Assembly: GCA_964006375.1 (NCBI GenBank)
Contig: OZ023266.1
Span: 67,671,403-67,735,402, forward strand
DNA length: 64,000 nucleotides
From: Tillus elongatus
Taxonomy: Eukaryota; Arthropoda; Insecta; Coleoptera; Cleridae
Direction of reading: 5' to 3'
The translations under genes and the position numbers were made by a program. Shown here piece after piece: positions 1 to 18,089 of this stretch (its first letter is position 1; every line of letters starts with the position of its first letter). The notes below the pieces were generated by a model that did no database searches, was not told the origin of the DNA, and saw only the letters and a program-made list of their open reading frames with translations.

Positions 1-720
1 CATGAAAAGCCATTAAAACATTATTTTCGACGATTTTCCTTTAAAAAATGTTCCATTCTCAACAAATGTTTCTTCAAAGAAAATTCCTTAAATTTATTTA
101 TAAGAAAATTCGCTCTTAAAACCACATTTTGTACAAGAAAATTCGCTAATAAAAATAAATTAAATAAATTTAAAAAAGAACTAGTCCGATTTTCCTGGCC
201 AACGAACCATTTCAAGTTATTTACCCACCTACCAAAATATAATTTTTCCCAAAAACTTTTTCGATTAGACAACAAAAATCACATGAAAATTGGCAAGCAT
301 TTGTTTCAAGAAAATCCCTAAACATTTTTTTATAATAATTTATTAAACATTTATCATTAATTACCAAAATTTCACAAAAATATATATAAATTTCAGCCAA
401 AACTGGCTAAATATTTTTTATAAAAATTTTTGCTAAAATCATACATAAAATTCAAATTATGTACCTAATCTGTAATTAAAATTGAAAATAAAATAATTTG
501 TTTGCACAAAAATCTATTAAAACCTTATTTTCGACGAATTTCGTTTAAAAAATTGTTCCATCAATTAAATAATTTTTTACAGAAAAATTCTCAACAAATG
601 TTTCTTCACAGAAAATTCATTAAATTCATTTATAAGAAAATTCGCTATTAAAAGAACATTTTATACAAGAAAATTAGGTAATAGAAATAAATTAAATAAA
701 TTAAAAAATACTCAAAAGCT
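1..720. repeat. AT-rich direct repeat, two diverged copies
   Basis: Bases 1-175 and about 508-712 are the same sequence at moderate divergence: both carry a 'tattttcgacga' start, 'ctcaacaaatgtttcttca' in the middle and an 'aaattaaataaatt' end, and the second copy has an extra ~25 bp. Bases 180-290 resemble the end of the (TA)n-bearing dispersed repeat seen at 27300-27400 ('gattttcctggccaacgaa'). No gene is visible here, and the superfamily is not recognised. Confidence 0.5.
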
Positions 721-1034
721 GATCTAAATACAGAACTAGATACTTATTCTGTGGCTTCACAGAGAAAATTATTTTGCCTGTGGATGCTGTAAAAATTGAA
801 TCCGGTTGCAGAGAAAAAAACAACATCTTCTGATGTCACAAATCTCTACGTCTATGTTAACTGTGTAACGGTTTTATCAACTAAGGGCAACAACAGCTGC
901 TATTAAACTTGAATTAAAAGTCTTCAAAGTGCTTATCTTTCATTAGTCTTTTTTTTCAACACAAAGTCGCTAAAAAATTAGATAACTTTAAAATTGCATC
1001 AAAGACGAAAAAAGTTTTAAAAAAGCTAAAAAAG

Positions 1035-1085
1035 ATATTCAGTCTACGGCGAGATTTGAACCAGCGTTCCTTTGCTTATCAGCAA
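1035..1085 (-). repeat. tRNA-like (SINE head) fragment
   Basis: On the minus strand there is a B-box-like 'GGTTCAAATC' preceded by a tRNA-like stretch with 'GCTTGCTGATAAGC'. It is too short to be a functional tRNA and lacks a full acceptor stem, so a SINE head or tRNA relic is the likeliest reading. Confidence 0.3.
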
Positions 1086-1089
1086 GCAC

Positions 1090-1965
1090 TACTCAACTCA
1101 ACTCAACAAAACTTTATTTGTGTCACAAGAAATATTGAACAGTAGAACAATAATGTACAGGGTTGATACAATGCTCCAGCTCTATCTTAGCTTTGTCATT
1201 GTGTTTTACATTTAAATTAATTATTTACATAAACATATCTTACTATCTACTTTACTATTAGTACAAGTGTATTAGTTTGGGTTTTACAATTAAAATTTTC
1301 ATTTAATTACAGGAAAAATGCTTAAAAAACAAATCTGCGTCTTTAGACTGATGTACCTATTAGCCAATAGATCAATTACAATGATGCTGATTTGTATTTA
1401 TTTGCAGTTAACTCCAATATTGGTTGGATACATACACACGCATACGCACACACTATAAGCATATACACATATAAGCATTTACACATATATACATATTTAC
1501 AATAATTATACTTAATATTAATTGTTAAGTATACCTTTTACAGTTTACATGTATACTTTTTGTGATAGTTTAGTATACTAGTCTCTAAAAAACCTCAAAT
1601 TAACAAAAGTTAATTTATGTTTAAGATTAAATTCTAATTTGCTAGCTTTATAATTTTTAATTAAACTCAGTAATCAGTTATTAAGTTTACTCTCATAAAA
1701 TTTATTTGCTGTCTTACTTATGACATTTTTATATACAATATTTTTGCGATATCATGTAATTCCCCAATTCTAGTGTACCTGCTTTTATTAAGTGCCATTC
1801 TTAAGCATTTATTTTGAAATCTCTGTATTTTTGCTATATGATTTTTAGCTGCACCACACCAGACTGGTGATGCGTAAGAGATCATGGGTCGTAGCATGGT
1901 TTTATATAGTAACAGTTTATTTTCTATACTAACTTTGCTATTTTTATTAATAAGGGGGTAAAGTT
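1090..1965 (-). mobile_element. Jockey-like LINE, 3' fragment (end of reverse transcriptase plus 3' UTR)
   Basis: The minus strand from about 1965 to 1720 translates to the region after the RT core in Jockey-clade ORF2 proteins: 'LLLYKTMLRPMISYASPVWC' is followed by 'AKIQRFQNKCLRMAL' and 'ELHDIAKI'. The frame then decays with stops. The remaining ~550 bp down to about 1090 is AT-rich and ends with AATAAA followed by a GAGTT repeat, consistent with a LINE 3' UTR. It is a dead 5'-truncated copy. Confidence 0.6.
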
Positions 1966-2019
1966 GAAATTTACAGGAGAAAAATTATAAAACTTTCAAA
2001 GTAATTTTTCTGGCACTTC

Positions 2020-2394
2020 TTGAACTTTTTGCGGCATGAAAAGATAAACGTTCTCTGTAATATTTAATCGATTTTGTTTTAACACATCAATTATTTTGGT
2101 ATTGCGTCTTTGGCTTTAATGGCACTAACATTTTGCTTCATTAAGTGCCTATAACTTTTTTCTTCCTTGGTTTTTACAATGTAAACCAGCTTCCAAATTT
2201 GGTTGCCATAGGTTTGTTATCTCCGGAGATATGAATTTTTCCAACAAAAAAAAACTCAAAATTCTCCCGGAAAACCTAGCTCGATTTTCGTGGCTAACGA
2301 ACTTATCCAAACCACTAATAAAAGGCGAGTACCTGCCAAATTTTATAAAAATCGTCTATTATTTTTTGAGTTATCGGTGTGATACATACATACA

Positions 2395-2468
<74 letters not shown>
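2020..2468 (+). repeat. Dispersed (TA)n repeat (family A), 5'-truncated copy
   Basis: Shares with 26640-27527, 44930-45694 and 61800-62542 the ordered landmarks 'ccaaatttggttgcc', 'ccggagatat', 'ggaaaacct', 'aacgaacttatccaa' and 'gagttatcggtgtgatacat', followed immediately by a (TA)n tract. The mariner-like element that starts at 2469 sits at the end of this tract. Confidence 0.6.
2398..2468. repeat. (TA)n microsatellite, ~71 bp
   Basis: Pure alternating TA. It belongs to a family A repeat and provides the TA target next to the mariner-like element at 2469-4309. Confidence 0.95.
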
Positions 2469-2473
<5 letters not shown>

Positions 2474-4309
2474 TGATGTGAGTCGTTCGGGATGTAGCTT
2501 AAGGTAGTGGTTTCTTTTCTATAGAATTCGATGTCTATAGAAAAGAAACAGACCGATTTGCGTCCAGAGAAATTTTTTTTAAGAAACGCTGAAACACGTC
2601 AATTCTAATATTGAGGGGGACATGTTTTGACATAAAACTCAACTTTGTCACATCAATCTCTTAAGGATGGTGATAACAATCCTTATATTTTAAATAGGGA
2701 ACATGGGTCGAGTGTTACATCATTTGAAAGGTCTTTTTTTTAAATTCAGCTCACTAATTTTTTTTGGAAGTTATATCAACTCGTTTAAAAATTATTCACA
2801 GTTGAACATGCAAAAACGCATTTCACTCATTCCGATAATAAATGTGCTGATATTCAATATGTTGTTGGTTTGTTAACAAAAAATTGGCTATCAGAACATT
2901 TCTGATCGGAATGAGAGAAATGCGGTTTCAGTTTATCGGTCGGTTTGATACTTGATAGTACTACCGAAAATTAATTTACAATGGTGTATTCTGTAGAAGA
3001 ATGAGTTGAAATAATTACTCTTATTTCAAAAACGATGACTGTGCCAACCGTACCGCAAATTTGTTTAATGAACGACATCCGAACAGACATGTTAACAGAA
3101 AATACATTTTGGAGTTAGTTGTAAAGTTTCGACAAAGTGGTTCAGTAGCCAACAAAAAACGGGATCCTGAACGTGAATTTCCGGTTAGAAATGAGACTAT
3201 GAGATTGAAATTTTAGGACAAATTGCTGCAGACCAAACTTTGAGCACGAGAAAATTGGCCACTGTTTCAAACATCAAAAGAAGAACTATTCAGCGAATAT
3301 TAAAGCATCATAAATTTCATCCGTATAAAATTTATCTTGTACAACAATTGAATGAAGATAATTTTGATCGGCGGCTGGAGTTTTGTGAAGTTATGAGTGC
3401 ACGAATAGCTGATAACGGGAACTTTCTGTTCAATATTTGTTTTTCAGACGAGTGTACGTTTTTATTAAACTCTACAGTCAATCGTCATAATTGTCGTTAT
3501 TGGGCAGATAATAATCCAAAAATTTTTTCACGAAGTCTACACTCAAACTCCACAGAAATTCAATGTCTGGATTGGCATTTTTGGAGACCGTTTAATCGGA
3601 CCAACTTTTCTTGATGGCGTAGGGGTGCTATTGAGTGCCCCCTAGATCACCGGATTTAACTCCTTTAGACTTCTTTCTATGGGGCCATTTAAAGAGTAGA
3701 ATTTACGCAACAGAACCGGAGTCTCTGCAAGAATTACGACGACGCATTGTTGAAGAATGCCGTCTAATAACTCCACAAATGCTCTAGAATGTCAGAGTTC
3801 GTTTTAAACAAAATTTGTACTTTTGTATGGAAGCTGGTGCTCAACAATTTGAACACTCACTTAAGCGAATAAACATTTTTGAACGTTTGGTTTTGTTTTC
3901 TAGTTTTTTTAAAGAAAAATTGACTCATTAGTGAATTTATTATCACAATGAATGAAAGACTTTCTTGCAACTCCAACTGTGAATAATTTTTAAACGAGTT
4001 GATAAAACTTCCAAAAAAATTAATGTGCTGAATTCAGAAAAGAACGAGCTTTCAAATGATGTAACACTCGACCCATGTTCCCTATTTAAAATGTAAGAGT
4101 TGTTAGCACCACCCTTGAGGGGTTGATGTGAGAATGTTGAGTTTTATGTCAAAACATGTCCCCCTCAATATTAAAATTGACGTGTTTCAGCGTATCTTTA
4201 AAAAAATTTCTCTGGACGCAAATCGGTCTGTTTCTTTTCTATAGACATCGAATTCTACAGAAAAGAAACCACTACCTTAAGCTACATCCCGAACGACTCA
4301 CATCATACG
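2469..4309 (+). mobile_element. Mariner-like DNA transposon with ~340-bp inverted repeats (element 1)
   Basis: The left end (2469 to about 2808) recurs inverted at about 3975-4309. Matching landmarks include 'gatgtgagtcgttcggga', 'cttaaggtagtggtttct', 'gcgtccagagaaattt' and 'gacatgttttgacataaaac'. Both ends abut TA, the Tc1/mariner target. The interior holds a broken transposase. Length is about 1.84 kb. Long inverted repeats of this kind are also seen in the two other elements of the window (27528 and 47894), so the three probably belong to one loose group. Confidence 0.8.
2981..3870 (+). pseudogene. Mariner-like transposase, degenerate (element 1)
   Basis: The N-terminal part reads as '[20 protein letters not shown]', a conserved helix-turn-helix-side motif of this transposase group. 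The open part at 3240-3614 contains 'RTIQRILKHHKFHPYK' and the first catalytic block 'FSDECTF'. After a frame break, 'PRSPDLTPLDFFLWGHLKS' around 3640-3690 is the third catalytic block, with Asp as the last acidic residue. The segment holding the second catalytic Asp is missing or scrambled. Several stops and frameshifts make it inactive. Confidence 0.75.
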
Positions 4310-4319
4310 TACGCACAAA

Positions 4320-4998
4320 AAATGGCCAGTCTGAATTATTTAGTAAATCGGTTAATTAATTTTCCTTTAACTAAAAGTAGATATACCAACGAATTAAATT
4401 ATTTTGAGAACGTGGCCGAATATAACGGATACACTGCTTGCCTAGTGGAAAAATTAATCAACAAACAGAAAACAAAGAAAATGTTGACGGAATCAACGAC
4501 GTTCAGAGGAGAAAAATCGGAAAAAACTTTGTTTGCTTACCATTTGAACCTAGAATTACGAGCGGTATAGACAGCATTTTGAAAAAAGTCAACTTACAGC
4601 TAACATTTTCAACAACAAAAACCTTAAAAAACTTGCTAGGTAACCCAAAAGATAAGGATAGCGCGGACAAAATGTCGGGAATTTATCAAATAAGTTGTAA
4701 AGATTGTAATCTTAAATACGTCGGACAAACAAAAAGATCGATTGGAATTAGATTCAAGGAACACATATCCCAATTACGTTACGGTACTGTAGATAAGTCT
4801 TCCGTCGCCCGACATATTTGGGATAATAATCATCACGTTGATAAACATAATCTGAAATTAATAAAAAATGTTAGAAAACCAGGACAGCTAAATGGGTTCG
4901 AAAGCGTATATATTCCGAAATATTGTTACAACAAAAAATGTATGAACACTTCACCAGCGCCAATTACGAGTCACCTGATCGATTGCTATGTTAAATAA
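4320..4998 (+). pseudogene. Penelope-like element, C-terminal GIY-YIG endonuclease
   Basis: Frame 4438-4998 contains GIY (residues 81-83), a CxxC pair (87, 90), YVG (94-96), Arg105 and a downstream His109, the arrangement of the GIY-YIG nuclease at the end of Penelope-like ORFs. The upstream overlapping frame (4322-4570) carries the linker after the reverse transcriptase ('RLINFPLTKSRYTNELNYF'), so about one frameshift separates the two parts. The RT itself is absent; the fragment begins right after the mariner-like element's right end. The family replicates by target-primed reverse transcription using this nuclease. The copy is truncated and dead. Confidence 0.75.
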
Positions 4999-5271
4999 AA
5001 TTCCCACGTTTTCGGCACGTTCTACCGATCAGTATACAATTATTGCCGCCAAAGGAATCGTTGTTAATTTAGCTGTCGTTGAACCTTCTCAAAACTATTA
5101 CAGATGGACACTTTTTAGATAAAGCAGTAGGGATAGCGCAAATACCTTGTCCGGCGATAAAAATACAATACACTGTGGAATTTGCCTAGGACTAGTGTCC
5201 CATCTTTGTTCGATCTCTTTACCTGAGATCCCGTATATAAGTTGATGTTACTTTTTTAAGTATTTAGAATG

Positions 5272-5318
5272 TTTCATCCTCTGATGACGCTAACTTGGTT
5301 AGTGAAACGATCGTCAGG
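5272..5318 (+). ncRNA. Degenerate hammerhead-ribozyme-like motif downstream of the Penelope-like fragment
   Basis: CTGATGA (5281-5287) is followed by a stem GCTAAC/GTTAGT with a short loop, then GAAAC, a tiny CG-AT-CG stem and GTC, with CCT before and AGG after able to form stem I. This is the order of a hammerhead core. One extra C lies between CTGATGA and the stem II helix, so it may be inactive. Penelope-like elements are known to carry hammerhead motifs with very short stem III, which fits the position ~280 bp after the GIY-YIG stop codon. Confidence 0.35.
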
Positions 5319-5319
5319 T

Positions 5320-5750
5320 CTTTTAAAATGTGTTGTGGTGATTTGGGTTTTCCAAGTGTACTTATCAGTGCTCATCACAGGTTCCAATCTTCACTTAGTA
5401 CGTTCTGGTTTAATTATCAATCAAGCTGACAACATTGCTTAAAATTTAAAGGCGTGTTGTGAATAGAGAAAAGATTCTCTATGGTTTTGTATTTTACCGT
5501 TCAGCATTCAGCACAGAATAAACTCGAGTTGTGTTTTAGTGTTTTGCTTGTTTGTGTTTATTTCTTCGGAAAATAAAAGCTGCCATAAATTACCGTAGGA
5601 AGGAAGATTTTCACTGCTTTTCCCAGAAAGAAAATTGAGGTTTTTTTGATTATTAGAACGTAAGTAGGTGGCATGGTGTTTTAACAAAATACAGCAACAT
5701 GTACCTGTACACACACACTGCACTGATTTTGTTTACTTATCTGTGCGGTG
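5320..5750. other. No gene seen; sequence between the Penelope-like remnant and the FABP promoter
   Basis: No convincing coding signal is present. An open minus-strand frame here lacks any recognisable domain. Sequences from about 5500 onward may be host promoter for the FABP gene. Confidence 0.4.
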
Positions 5751-5758
5751 CGAGTACC

Positions 5759-5827
5759 TATATACCTTCTACGTTGTAGTAAAGTTTTTTTGTTTCTAGC
5801 AAATAATTTGTATTCCTATAAGCGAAA
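5759..5827 (+). promoter_or_regulatory. Candidate FABP core promoter and 5' leader
   Basis: TATATA at 5759-5764 lies 64 bp before the FABP start codon, leaving room for a ~35-nt leader. Within the leader, 'tttttttgtttctag' (to 5799) also looks like a splice acceptor, so a leader exon further upstream is an alternative. The two readings cannot be separated without transcript data. Confidence 0.3.
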
Positions 5828-13465
<7,638 letters not shown>

Positions 13466-13799
13466 ACATGATTATATTTGGCATGTCTTCTACTGAATGT
13501 TTTTAATACATATATCTTTGATGTTATATATTGTTTCTAAATGTGATGTATATTGTGAGATACTGCTATCAAATTTTATATGTATATAATATTTTATATA
13601 TGGTTTTGGTTTATCGAGATTTTATTATAAAGTAAAAAGATGTATTAACAAATTGCATTTTTCTTTTTAAATTATATGCATTCTTTTAAAACAGGTCACT
13701 AGTAATGCTATCGTTAACATAGTAACTATAATGTATTCATTCACTCTTTGTGTTGTCTACCTTTATCGCTACACCTACGTTGTAAATATGGAATCCAAT

Positions 13800-15115
13800 A
13801 CCGGGATACTGATACATCCACATATTTGTATTGTCGGCCTCTCCCAGAGATTGGAGGAAGATGAGCTGTTTCAACTTCTCAAGCTGCAGAACACCAATGT
13901 CTTCGCCAATTCGTAGATAAAGTTGATCTCTTTCAGTCACTTAAAGAAAAATCACAATTAATTGTATCAGGCCGCCTTGCAGTTGCATAACACCTCCTAA
14001 ATTGTGCCTTGAACATGGACCAACTTTTTGTTGGATATAATTGCTGCGCCGTCTATGATGCCATTGATATTATCCGTTGTTTTAGATGCTGTGGATTTCA
14101 TGATACATCGAATAACTGCCAGGGAAAGACTGTTTGTCCTTAACGTGCAGGAGAACATCTTGTGAATAGCTGCACTTCCACATCTCTCTGTTGTATTAAC
14201 TGTTTAAATGCTGCGTAAGTTAATAAAAGTATTGCTACTGACCATGTATACAGGCAGAAACTACAACCTGTTCGGGTCGATATACTTGGTATTCCAATAC
14301 CAATCAGCTTGTGCACTCTCTTCTCCTTATATCAGTGATGAAGTTGCCTCTTCTGCCTGCTCACAAAAAAAGCAATTTAACATGTTTTATCAAAACGTCA
14401 GGGGCTTCCGGACACCAACTAATGATGTTTACTCTTTTGTTTGCTCGCAGGCACGTCCTCTTGACTGTTTTGCTTTCACAGAGACTTGGCTGGATAGTGA
14501 TATTTATAGTGGTGAGCTGTTTGATGATAAATACACTGTGTATAGATCTGATATGGATTTTTCTCCCTCTTGCAAGAGTAGGGGATATATGCACAATAAG
14601 CCAAACGTTGCAGTACTATCGGAGCGGCAAAGCCGCAGACGAGCCCTGAGGGAGAAAAAAAAGAGTAGGGGAGGTGGTTTTCTGCTTGCTGTGCATTCTC
14701 GCTTTGCTACTCGTCGCCTTGATATTCAGATGGACTGTGGCGGATTGGTTGCTCTTTCTAATGTTGATATTTTAGGGGTCAGTCTCGGATCATCGAGCCT
14801 CACTTAATGTTTTTGTTGAATGTATACCTCCCAATACTCCAATTAATGACTACTGCCTCTTGTTTGAAGATCTCGAGTCCCTGTGCATAAAATATGGTCG
14901 CGAGACATTCTTAGTTGACGATTTTAACATGTCTGAAAATGCTTCTTGTTGTTGGGACAACCCCTCCACTCGTCTGTCTCCTTTTCAAAATTTTTGTAAT
15001 CTACTACTCCTTGGACAATTTAATCATGTTGAGAATATTAACAATAGGGTTCTTAATATGGTTTTGCTTACAGATATGTGCTTAGTGGAGGAGGCTTTCA
15101 TCTGTTGCATTTAGT
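13800..15115 (+). mobile_element. PHD/APE-type LINE (family B), copy 2, 5' portion
   Basis: Contains the end of ORF1 (a 'CIVGLSQRLEEDELFQLL' segment, then cysteine-knuckle remnants 'RCFRCCGFHDTSNNCQGK') and the apurinic-endonuclease domain of ORF2 ('FYQNVRGFRTPTNDVYSF', 'FAFTETWLDSDIY'). It is colinear with the better copy on the minus strand at 21240-26215. It breaks at 15115, where a different LINE begins, and resumes in the RT domain at 17454. Confidence 0.75.
14586..14660 (+). mobile_element. 75-bp LINE 3'-end insertion with 12-bp target duplication
   Basis: AAGAGTAGGGGA occurs at 14574-14585 and again at 14661-14672. The 75 bp between are the last bases of the LINE seen at 22640-23031 ('gcggcaaagccgcagacg', 'agccctgagggagaaaaa'). 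Removing one duplicate and the insert restores CKSR-GGGF, as in LINE B. Insert plus duplicate is 87 nt, so the host frame stays open. Confidence 0.85.
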
Positions 15116-15129
15116 GATCACCTTCTGAA

Positions 15130-17455
15130 AACAACTTTGTCAAGCTCTTCGACTACTTTTCTGAAAAAACCGATCATCTGATTTCTTACTGCAACACCCT
15201 GAATGCTATAAGATATCAGTCATGGCCCCCATTTGGTCGCTCAGTCCACGGCATGGTCACTGCTTCCTGCGCAATGCAACCCGAGGTCACACAGTCATCA
15301 CACCCACATATCGTTTGGCACTGCAACTCCGCGAACTGGGTCCAAATGCGGGATTATTTTTCCTCATTTCCATGGGCGTCTGTCTGCTTCTCTCATCCTG
15401 ACCCCTCTGATCTCTCACAAAACGTCACCGAAACTATCCAAGCTGGCATGGAATTATTTATTCCATGTACACAGAAAACCTCTTCAGCCACTCAAAAGCC
15501 CTGGTTCTATAAATCCTGTGACAAGGCCAGACTTAAAAAGGCCAAAGCTCACAAAACACTTCTACACAATCCCAATCAAGAAAACCGTCAAGCATTTAAG
15601 GACGCAAGAAACCACTATGTGTCCGCATTCTTTCTGAGGCAAAAGACTCATTTAATAACAATATCCAAAACAAAGTACTCCCAAGCTCCAACGGCAGCAA
15701 ACCCTTGATAAATCTATTGGGAATAATTTCTGCAAGAGCACCTTCCCACCTCTTGTTTCAGGGGATGAAATTGTTTCTACCGACGTGGGCAAAGCTAAAC
15801 TTTATGCCTCGTTCACCGGCAATTCTACTCTCAACCCACCTCCAGGTGTTCAACCACCAACAGTCCCCAATGTTGCGCATAAAATGACTGATATCATTTT
15901 CAAAACTAAAAAGGTACTAAATATGCTCTCTTCTTTTAATACCAGGAAAGCCTCTGGCCTTGACGAGATCCCAGCAATTGTTCTCAAAAAATGCACACCA
16001 GAATGCTCCTGTCCTGACTCGTCTGTTTCAGACATTTTACAATAGAGGCATATTCCCTAGTAACTGGAAAACTGCTCGAGTACAACCCGTCCCCAAGAAA
16101 GGATCCAAAGCGCTTCCTAGCAACTACATGCCTATTTCTCTCCTTTCAGTCGTCTTTAAAGGGATGGAAAAGTATATAAACACCGAATTACTAAAATTTC
16201 TTGAGAAACAGTCTAATCTACGACAGGCAGTATGGATTCCGTCAGTGCAGATCAACTGCCGACCTCCTTTCCTTTGTCACCTATTCTTGGAACTACACGG
16301 TGAATCCCAGGTTGTCGCTCTAGACATCCAAAGCATTCGACCAGGTCTGGCATGCAGCGCTGCTTAATAAACTTCCCGCCTATGGCCTACCACCAAAACT
16401 CTACCTGGACAGCAAATTTACTCTCCAACCGGAGCATTTCTGTAGTCGTGGATGGCCATTCTTCTAAACTGTATCCAATTAATGCAGGAGTTTCTCAAGG
16501 TTCAGCTTTAGCCCCTACTTTGTTTCTTCTCCACATCAATGACCTCCTCTCTAGCACATCCAACCCAATTCACAGTTACGCGGACGACAGCACCCTCCAC
16601 TCAAATATACTATATTCTAAACCTGTCTCTTTAGCCTAATTAGATGAGGATCGCAGACTCATGGAGGGTTCTGTCTCCGTGGATCTCCAAAAAATATTAG
16701 ACTGGGGAAGTAGAAATCTTGTCAATTCAACCCCAACAAATCTCAGTCTTGCTTTCTTTCTCACAAGAGATACACCAGCCCTAGACCCATCACAATGAAC
16801 AACCAAGTTATTCAAAGTAATGGGTCCTTTTCACTAGTTGGCATTTCTGTGGATCGAAATCTCAATTGGCACCAACATGTCACATCAATTGCAGAAGCGG
16901 CTGCTAAGAAATTAGGTTTCCTCTTCCGGGCTCACAAATACTTTTCACCAGATAATCTCCATACCTTATACACTTCACAAATAAGGCCAAACCTCGAATA
17001 CTGTTCCCACATCTGGGGTGCCGCTGCCGCTTCTATATTCGCTATCCTGGACTTCATTCAGAAGAGAGCTATACGTCTCATCGGTGACCCTACCCTCGCC
17101 CACCGACGAGCCGTTGGTGACCTCTCTATCTTTTATAGATATCTGCACAGGCACTGCTCAGTGGAGCTTTCTTCCATAGTTCCTCCACCTGCTGCCCCCA
17201 ACAGATCTACCAGGAGAACAGAGCGAATGCACCCTTTTACTGTCCAGGTCACCAGACATAGAACATCTCGTTATGCCCGCTCTTTTGTCCTGAGGACTTC
17301 CAAGTTGTGGAATTCCTTGCCGGCACATGTTTTTCCTTCTCCTCCAAACCTTCAAGTCCAGAATTAACAAGTTGCCTCTTTCCTCCTTGTCGGCACACAC
17401 AGTACGATAGCATTTAGGCTATAAGCGCTCGTGGTGTGGTGTTGAAATATAAAAA
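15130..17455 (+). mobile_element. CR1-like LINE (family E), degenerate ORF2
   Basis: Successive frames give the endonuclease-RT linker ('NRQAFKDARNHYVSAFF'), RT motifs 'SNYMPISLLSVVFKGMEK', 'SQGSALAPTLFLLHINDLL' and the catalytic 'HSYADDSTLHS' (about 16570), then the thumb region 'RNLNWHQHVTSIAEAAAKK' and a C-terminal 'SKLWNSLPAHVFPSP'. At least six frame changes or stops occur. The end has a short A-rich tail near 17450. It is lodged within LINE B copy 2. Confidence 0.75.
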
Positions 17456-17765
17456 AAGGCTCCTGATTCGGATCGTCATCACCCAGTTCATTGCATCCAT
17501 TCTTGACATCTCTTCACAGGTCGATGTTGTGTATACTGACCTATCTAAGGCCTTCGATTATCTAAATCATTCTGTTCTAAATGACAGGATGAGGGCTATC
17601 CGATTCTCTAAGGGCCTGCTTGTCCTGTTCAGATCTTACCTGGTTGGTAGGAGGCAATTTGTTGAGATCAGTGGCTTCAAATCTAACACCTATAACACAA
17701 CTTCGGAAGTGTCTTAGGGTTCCATACTCGGTACACTACTGTTCAATATATTTATCGACCCAAAC
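17454..17765 (+). mobile_element. LINE family B copy 2, RT segment after the family E insertion
   Basis: 'VDVVYTDLSKAFDYLNHSVL', 'FRSYLVGRRQFVEISGFKSN' and 'GSILGTLLFNIFID' match the RT of the minus-strand LINE B copy almost residue for residue. About 400 codons are missing between 15115 and this point, so the family E insertion was accompanied by a deletion. Confidence 0.75.
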
Positions 17766-17823
17766 ATGATTTACATATTCCTTTTTAGTAAATTAAAAAA
17801 AAATTCACTAATGGAGAGGTAAC

Positions 17824-17925
<102 letters not shown>

Positions 17926-18089
17926 CTGAAATGACCCGTGCAGAGTAGGTCGATGTGATATCTCTTCCAGTTTATAAGTACGTTTTTGTTGTGATTTTGC
18001 ATAAACACAATATGGAAATTGGTATGAACGGATGCAGAATAGTGGTCATTTCAAAGTAGTAAAGTTTTGAATTAGAATAATAAGTGGTT

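Noticed and set aside
2231..2476. Open frame with a long Tyr-Ile repeat
   Set aside because: The repeat is simply (TA)n translated; the same happens at every TA tract in the window (for example 8717-9004, 30459-30761, 31776-32054).
5508..5723. 71-codon minus-strand frame upstream of FABP
   Set aside because: No domain, no splice or promoter context; it overlaps the likely promoter of the plus-strand FABP gene.
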